Below are positions 1 through 3,870 of a DNA stretch of 5,566 bases, one piece after another. The translations under genes and the position numbers were made by a program. Source of the DNA: Huberarchaeum crystalense [NCBI: Candidatus Huberarchaeum crystalense] (GTDB taxonomy: Archaea; Huberarchaeota; Huberarchaeia; Huberarchaeales); NCBI GenBank assembly GCA_002790315.1, contig PFUW01000003.1, positions 15,987 through 21,552 on the forward strand, read 5' to 3'. The notes under the pieces were generated by a model. That model saw nothing but the letters and a program-made list of their open reading frames with translations, was not told the DNA's origin and made no database searches. Position 1 is the stretch's first letter, and every line of letters begins with the position of its first letter.

Positions 1-359
1 TCTTTTATTTTGTTTTTAACATAGGTAATCGGGTTTTTTGTTTTTTTTGTGAGGGCATTTTCCCCACAGACCCCCATTTTTTTATAAATCTCTGAATTAA
101 GTGGAGGAATTAACTGTGCTTTTTTTCGCATAAAATTAGAGTGAATTTTTTGAGCAAGCACCTCTTCGGAAACCATAGAGGTATTGCGAAGATTCCATTC
201 TTTTAAAATAAGTTCAACTTGCTCTTGAGAATAGAATGAGCTAACATTTTCTCCTAACCCCCTAAAAAAATTAATGAGAATTTCAGCAGCGCGCTCTGGT
301 TCAACAAATACCCCTTTAAAAATATTTTGTATTGTCTGCGGAAAATCTTTTTCTTCAAT
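1..359 (-). other. Second PriL-CTD/PriX-like domain of the primase (residues ~562-680)
   Basis: This is a divergent repeat of the preceding domain, offset by about 133-139 residues: FPQT at 567-570, ILINFFRGLG, KEWNLRNTS, IPPLNSEIYKKMGVC with C659, ALT ending at T665, and KNPITYV near the edge. It shares long identical stretches with domain one (SEIYK, KNPITYV, NTS, ILINFFR), so the two arose by internal duplication. Only one of four expected cluster cysteines (C659) remains. The protein continues past the window, so further domains cannot be excluded. Confidence 0.6.
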
Positions 360-2042
360 ATATGAAGAACTTAAAAAACTTGACACTCGTGGCTTTGGTT
401 TCTTGCTATTATTTTTATATTTAAGTTTATTAAGAACATATGTAATTGGGTTTTTTACTTTTTTTGTTAATTCATCTTCTTCATAAACACCAATCTCTTT
501 ATAAATTTCTGATGAAAAAGAGGGGGGTAAAATGGGTTTTTTGTGCTTAAAATTATAAAATATTTGTTGATGAACATATTCTTTTGGGAGCGGCGAAGTG
601 TTGCAGAGATTCCACTTTTCCACAACTATTTCAATCATATTTTGAGGATAAGACAAACTTCTGAAAAAATTAATTAAAATAAATAGCGCGCGCTTCCTTC
701 CATCTTTTAGTCCTTTTAAAATATTAAGAATAGTGGGAGGAAAATATAAGGGGTTTATCAAACCATTAAATAAAAAAGATTGTGTTGAAACCAAACCTTT
801 ACCTTGCTTTACAACTTCAATATATGCTTTTTTTCTTTTCTCTGCATCTATTTTTAATAAATCTATAGTAAAGTCCTTATTGTATTTGGTTTCTTCTTGT
901 TTAATTTTATTTAATATTTGTTTTTTTTCCTCTTTATTTTTTTTATCAAACCAAAGAAAAGCATTTGACACCATTTTACTTGCTTTTCCAACAGAATATT
1001 TATCTAAAAACCCCAATAAACCGTCGCCACTATATGATAAAACAGCATCAATAGTTGCTTGTTCTTTTTTAAAAGAATGAATTTTTGATGGAAGAATAGG
1101 CAAACTAACAAAGCCTGATTTTGGATGCAAACTATAAGGGCTACGAATAAAGTGGCGCGAAGAAAAAACCTGAAAATCCAGCTTTAAATTAACAAACAGG
1201 TTGGTTTGTTGTTGTTTTTGGTAGGGGGTTTGGGTGGTTAGGGGGGTTGGTTTCGACTGGAGATTTGTGGTTGTGGGTTTTAGCAAGAACTCTTTTGTTG
1301 GTTTTAAAGAGGAACTATCAATATATTTTTGCTTAAGTTGTTCAGATATATTTTCTAACGAGAAATTATCAATATATTTTTGCTTAAGTTGTTCAGATAT
1401 ATTTTCTAACGAGAAATTATCAATATATTTTTGCTTAAGTTGTCGGGATACTTTTTCTTCAAGATAGCACAAAATAAAAAGAGGTAAAAAAGGAAAAGCT
1501 TGTGCGCGCTTTTCCAACACACCCCCAAAATTACAAATATAGTCTGGAAACTCTTCTCCCCTTAAACCAATATGAAAACCTTTATTACCTGAAAATTTTA
1601 TTGATATGTCTTTTTTAGGTATTCCTTCATCAACAAAAAAAAGCACAATTTCACTTGCAATAATTTTTGCATAAGAAAAACCAATATCAACATCAATATC
1701 TATTATAAAATCCCAATTCTTACGATTATTATCCATCTCTTCTTTTGTTTTGTTTTTTCCTAAATTCATTACATCACACCAACGCTCAATAGATGTGTGA
1801 AATTCATTTGATCCTCGCGCAATATAAGAATATATATCACCTTCTTCATTTAAAAAATTAGGGCGCGCACCCATTTTTCTATTTCCTTTAGAATCTACAA
1901 TAGCAGAAACAAATTCTCTATCCGTAGAAAAAGTAAATATTGCGCGCATAATTTGTGGATTTGAGTAATATTCTAAAAGCTTTCGTCTTGAAATTTGCAT
2001 ATTTTTTTTAATATAGATAATGTTTTCTTTTGAAATTTGCAT
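1..2042 (-). CDS. priS: Fused archaeal DNA primase: PriS catalytic core plus two tandem PriL-CTD/PriX-like domains (3' end outside window)
   Basis: This protein synthesises RNA/DNA primers for replication. I translated the minus strand by hand: the frame is open for 680 codons from ATG at 2042 to the window edge. The PriS core is clear. IERW lies at residues 85-88; IIDIDVDIG at 113-121 carries the metal-binding aspartates (D115, D117, perhaps D119); SGNKGFH at 151-157 is the nucleotide-binding motif with H157; LD at 288-289 gives the third catalytic aspartate, followed by RSPYSLHPKSG at 300-310, close to the eukaryotic and archaeal motif. Between motifs II and III lie a 17-residue triple repeat (195-245) and a Pro/Thr/Gln linker (246-280). 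No Cys/His zinc cluster is visible there. From about 428 come two copies of a helical domain resembling PriL-CTD/PriX. The upstream in-frame stop is at 2109-2111. A second in-frame ATG at 2000 (M15) also fits, because family similarity begins there. No Shine-Dalgarno is seen. The gene is divergent from orc1. Confidence 0.9.
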   Translation of the reverse strand, partial: MQISKENIIYIKKNMQISRRKLLEYYSNPQIMRAIFTFSTDREFVSAIVDSKGNRKMGARPNFLNEEGDIYSYIARGSNEFHTSIERWCDVMNLGKNKTKEEMDNNRKNWDFIIDIDVDIGFSYAKIIASEIVLFFVDEGIPKKDISIKFSGNKGFHIGLRGEEFPDYICNFGGVLEKRAQAFPFLPLFILCYLEEKVSRQLKQKYIDNFSLENISEQLKQKYIDNFSLENISEQLKQKYIDSSSLKPTKEFLLKPTTTNLQSKPTPLTTQTPYQKQQQTNLFVNLKLDFQVFSSRHFIRSPYSLHPKSGFVSLPILPSKIHSFKKEQATIDAVLSYSGDGLLGFLDKYSVGKASKMVSNAFLWFDKKNKEEKKQILNKIKQEETKYNKDFTIDLLKIDAEKRKKAYIEVVKQGKGLVSTQSFLFNGLINPLYFPPTILNILKGLKDGRKRALFILINFFRSLSYPQNMIEIVVEKWNLCNTSPLPKEYVHQQIFYNFKHKKPILPPSFSSEIYKEIGVYEEDELTKKVKNPITYVLNKLKYKNNSKKPKPRVSSFLSSSYIEEKDFPQTIQNIFKGVFVEPERAAEILINFFRGLGENVSSFYSQEQVELILKEWNLRNTSMVSEEVLAQKIHSNFMRKKAQLIPPLNSEIYKKMGVCGENALTKKTKNPITYVKNKIK
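423..761 (-). other. First PriL-CTD/PriX-like domain of the primase (residues ~428-540)
   Basis: This segment has the order of landmarks I associate with the C-terminal domain of the primase large subunit: FPPT at 434-437, a helical FFRSL segment from about 459, EKWNL, PPSF at 506-509, GVY at 518-520, DELT at 523-526 and KNPITYV at 530-536. In the iron-sulfur form of this domain, cysteines stand at about the ends of these four blocks. Here the residues are T437, F509, Y520 and T526, so no cluster could be held. PriX of Sulfolobus-type primases is a known cluster-free relative, and the assignment to PriL-CTD or PriX is inference from the motif pattern. Confidence 0.6.
1206..1262 (-). repeat. 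57-bp GC-rich element, copy in the primase linker
   Basis: Read on the minus strand from 1262 to 1206, this element matches 3974-4030 on the plus strand at 55 of 57 positions without gaps, so the two copies form a long inverted repeat about 2.7 kb apart. In the primase it encodes residues 261-279 (a Pro/Thr/Gln linker). It contains TCCAGTCGAAAC (1261-1250) and C runs whose complement gives G tracts at 1224-1228, 1232-1234 and 1241-1246 on the plus strand. Its base composition is far from that of the surrounding DNA. It may be an initiator-binding or structural DNA element, which is inference. Confidence 0.9.
1250..1261 (-). promoter_or_regulatory. Origin-recognition-box-like motif inside the primase gene
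   Basis: The motif TCCAGTCGAAAC fits the core pattern TCCAnnnGAAAC that I recall for archaeal ORB/mini-ORB sites bound by Orc1/Cdc6. A C run follows two bases after GAAACC, whereas in typical ORBs a G string follows on the same strand, so the match is only partial. It lies within 1.2 kb of the orc1 start. Confidence 0.35.
1308..1460 (-). repeat. Three tandem 51-bp units encoding 17-residue helical repeats inside the primase
   Basis: Three in-frame units of 51 bp lie at 1410-1460, 1359-1409 and 1308-1358. They encode variants of LENISEQLKQKYIDNFS (residues 195-211, 212-228, 229-245). The middle and last units are nearly identical in DNA, including synonymous positions, which indicates recent duplication by slippage or unequal exchange. 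The unit length is a multiple of three, so copy-number change would not break the frame. The charged, amphipathic pattern suggests a helix or coiled coil. The repeat is inserted between catalytic motifs II and III. Confidence 0.9.
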
Positions 2043-2054
2043 GTTTTTTAATAT
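1988..2054 (-). repeat. Duplicated start region of the primase gene (two copies 42 bp apart)
   Basis: The 13 bp ATGCAAATTTCAA occurs at 2042-2030 and again at 2000-1988 on the minus strand. Each copy is preceded by an A run and ATATT, so about 25 bp including the leader is duplicated at a 42-bp period. Both ATGs are in frame and give MQISKE and MQISRR. Either could be the initiation site. Conserved PriS sequence starts after the second, so the inner ATG may be the ancestral start. Confidence 0.75.
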
Positions 2055-2396
2055 GTTTAATATAATATTATATTTATTAATAATTAATAATAATTTATAA
2101 TATTTAATTTAGTAATTTTTAATAATAATTTATAATATTTAATAATAATAACTTTTAATAATAATCTATAATAAATTATAACAATAATAACTAATAATTT
2201 TTAATAACAATCTTTAATAATCTTTAATAATTATTTAATAATCTTTAATAATAATAAAATATAACAATAATTATTTATAATAATATATTAATAATTTTTA
2301 ATAATAATTTATAATACTAACAATTTACGACTATTTATAATAATCTAACAATCTATAATAATAATTTAATAATTTATAACAATCTTTAATAACATT
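2043..2396. other. Extremely AT-rich divergent intergenic region, candidate replication origin unwinding element
   Basis: This 354-bp gap between the divergent primase and orc1 genes holds 19 C and 4 G on the plus strand, about 6.5% GC. It contains iterated A/T motifs. A 25-bp word beginning TTAATAATAATTTATAATA is exactly repeated at 2084-2108 and 2119-2143, and its first 19 bases recur at 2298-2316. AATCTTTAAT appears several times between 2209 and 2390. Archaeal origins commonly sit beside orc1/cdc6 and contain such an easily melted stretch. No ORB-like G/C motif is inside the gap. Both promoters must lie here, but the composition hides any TATA box. Confidence 0.5.
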
Positions 2397-3611
2397 ATGC
2401 CTGAAAAAAACATCCAAGAGATACTTCAATCTATTGTCAACCAAAAAAGCAAAATATTTAAAAATAAAAAAATATTATCTTTAGACTATATTCCAGAACA
2501 AATCCTTCATCGCCAAAAACAAATTGAAGAAATAACAAAAATACTTAGCCCTATTTTTAGAGAAGAACCAACATCAAATATTTTTATCTATGGAAAACCA
2601 GGAACAGGTAAAACAACAACAATTAATTATATAATAAAAGAAATAAAATATTTTTTAGATAAACAAGAGAATAAAAACCTTCAACAAAAAATAAAAATAA
2701 TATATCTTAATTGTAAAGAAGGACATGTTTCAGACACAGAATATAGATTAATATCAACAACATGCTCTTATTTTGGAAAGCAAATTCCTGCAGGGCTATC
2801 TATAAAAAATATATATGATGAGTTTTTTAGGGTAGTTGATTATCAAAAAGCAAATATAATTTTAGTTCTTGATGAAATTGATAATATTGTTAGTAAAAAT
2901 AGTGATGATTTTTTATATAATCTTGCTCGCAAAAGATTTAAAAATATAAATTTAACTCTTATAGGAATTTCAAATAATATTAATTTTATAGAACTTTTAG
3001 ATCCGCGTATAAAAAGCGCGCTTAACCAAGAAGAATTTATTTTTCCTCCATATAATGCAGAAGAACTTTTAGATATTTTAAAGCAAAGGTCTGATAATGC
3101 TTTTGAAAAGAGTGTTGTTTCTGAAGGTGTTTTAGAAAAAGTTGCAGGTATTATTGCTCAGCAAAATGGAGATATGCGAAGGGCAATAAATTTATTACGT
3201 GTTGTTGGGGAATTAGCTGAAAGAAATAATCTTAATAAATTATCTTTAGAGTTAGTTGAAGAAGCTGAAAAAAAATTAGAAGAAAATATAATGTTAGAAA
3301 TGATATATAGCCAGCCCCTACACTCTAAAATTATATTATATTCTGTTTTGCAAAATACAATAAAAACAAAAACAACTACAACAGGAAAAGTATATGAACA
3401 ATACGAACAACTTTGCAAAACAACAAAACAAAAACCTTTAACTTCTCGCCGCGTCACAGACTTTGTTGTTGAGTTAGACATGTTGGGGCTTATTTCAACA
3501 AATATTGCTTCTTATGGTAGATATGGAAGAACGCGTGAATTATCTATAAATTATCCAAAACAAATAAGAGACCAAATTACTACTTATCTTAGAGGTGTTA
3601 TATTTAGATAA
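2397..3611 (+). CDS. orc1/cdc6: Orc1/Cdc6 family replication initiator (AAA+ ATPase with winged helix)
   Basis: This 404-residue protein has the usual archaeal Orc1/Cdc6 length. It binds origin DNA and helps load the MCM helicase. The N-terminus has the family signature LSLDYIPEQILHRQKQI (27-43). Walker A is GKPGTGKT at 66-73, Walker B is LVLDEID at 156-162, sensor 1 is ISNN at 191-194, an arginine in LDPRIKSAL (R204) follows, and sensor 2 lies in GDMRRAINLL (258-267). The C-terminal winged helix covers about 300-404, with the typical LGLIS segment and a GRYGRTREL beta wing (374-382). ATP-binding and hydrolysis residues appear intact. The ATG at 2397 directly precedes conserved sequence, and no Shine-Dalgarno is seen, so the mRNA may be leaderless. 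The gene is divergent from the primase, shares the AT-rich gap with it, and points toward the DNA polymerase D small subunit gene. Confidence 0.97.
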   Translation: MPEKNIQEILQSIVNQKSKIFKNKKILSLDYIPEQILHRQKQIEEITKILSPIFREEPTSNIFIYGKPGTGKTTTINYIIKEIKYFLDKQENKNLQQKIKIIYLNCKEGHVSDTEYRLISTTCSYFGKQIPAGLSIKNIYDEFFRVVDYQKANIILVLDEIDNIVSKNSDDFLYNLARKRFKNINLTLIGISNNINFIELLDPRIKSALNQEEFIFPPYNAEELLDILKQRSDNAFEKSVVSEGVLEKVAGIIAQQNGDMRRAINLLRVVGELAERNNLNKLSLELVEEAEKKLEENIMLEMIYSQPLHSKIILYSVLQNTIKTKTTTTGKVYEQYEQLCKTTKQKPLTSRRVTDFVVELDMLGLISTNIASYGRYGRTRELSINYPKQIRDQITTYLRGVIFR

Positions 3612-3760
3612 TAATAATTAAATTAATTATATTTGTTTTATATATATTTATATAAATATATAAATAATATTTAAATATATATATTTATTTTAAAGGCGTT
3701 ATATTTAAATAATAATTATAATTATTTTAAAGATGTTTTATTTAAATATTTATTATTAAT
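3587..3760 (+). repeat. Degenerate tandem copies of the orc1 3' end
   Basis: The last bases of orc1 and its stop (about 3587-3621, encoding LRGVIFR-stop) are echoed at 3687-3719 (would read LKGVIFK-stop) and again, more diverged, at 3724-3758 (would read LKDVLFK). The GGTGTTATATTTAGATAATA pattern is recognisable in all three. This looks like partial duplication of the gene end followed by decay. The extra copies have no coding context. Confidence 0.6.
3641..3662. other. 22-bp perfect A/T palindrome downstream of orc1
   Basis: Positions 3641-3662 form a perfect inverted repeat centred between 3651 and 3652, made only of A and T. It lies about 30 bp after the orc1 stop and follows a T-rich stretch, so it could contribute to transcription termination. 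Palindromes of this kind arise easily in such AT-rich DNA, so significance is weak. Confidence 0.4.
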
Positions 3761-3808
3761 ATTTATTATTTATTGTTTAATTATATTTAATTGTTTTAGT
3801 TTAATTTT

Positions 3809-3848
3809 AAATAAATACAAAAAATATAAAATTCAAATAAATACAAAA
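3809..3848 (+). promoter_or_regulatory. Repeated AAATAAATACAAAA motif, possible promoter of the DP1 gene
   Basis: The 14-bp word AAATAAATACAAAA occurs at 3809-3822 and 3835-3848, a spacing of 26 bp. The second copy lies about 25-35 bp before the ATG at 3871, the position expected for an archaeal TATA box if the transcript is leaderless. No ribosome-binding site precedes the ATG. The rest of the 259-bp spacer (3612-3870) holds only A/T-rich repeats. Confidence 0.35.
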
Positions 3849-3870
3849 CCATTTGTTGTTTAAAAAAAAT

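Noticed and set aside
1308-1460. CRISPR array
   Set aside because: The units are contiguous, have no spacers and are in frame inside the primase gene.
1206-1460. Intein or insertion sequence within the primase
   Set aside because: No splicing-block residues, homing endonuclease motifs, transposase or target-site duplications are visible; the insert is simple repeat plus linker.
274-1467. Short plus-strand open frames at 274-486, 733-1080 and 1234-1467
   Set aside because: They lie antisense to the primase, whose frame is continuous and carries all catalytic motifs; their translations are Ser/Phe/Leu-rich shadows, and the last one merely reads the 51-bp repeat backwards.
2043-2396. Canonical ORB repeats inside the intergenic gap
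   Set aside because: With four G and 19 isolated C in 354 bp, no segment can match an ORB core or G string; the only ORB-like matches are in the flanking genes.
3158-3481. Minus-strand open frame of 107 codons within orc1
   Set aside because: It overlaps the sensor 2 and winged-helix part of orc1 on the opposite strand, with no recognisable domain.
3612-3870. Small gene or RNA gene in the orc1-DP1 spacer
   Set aside because: Frames are short and full of stops, composition is nearly pure A/T, and no tRNA-like or structured GC-rich segment is present.
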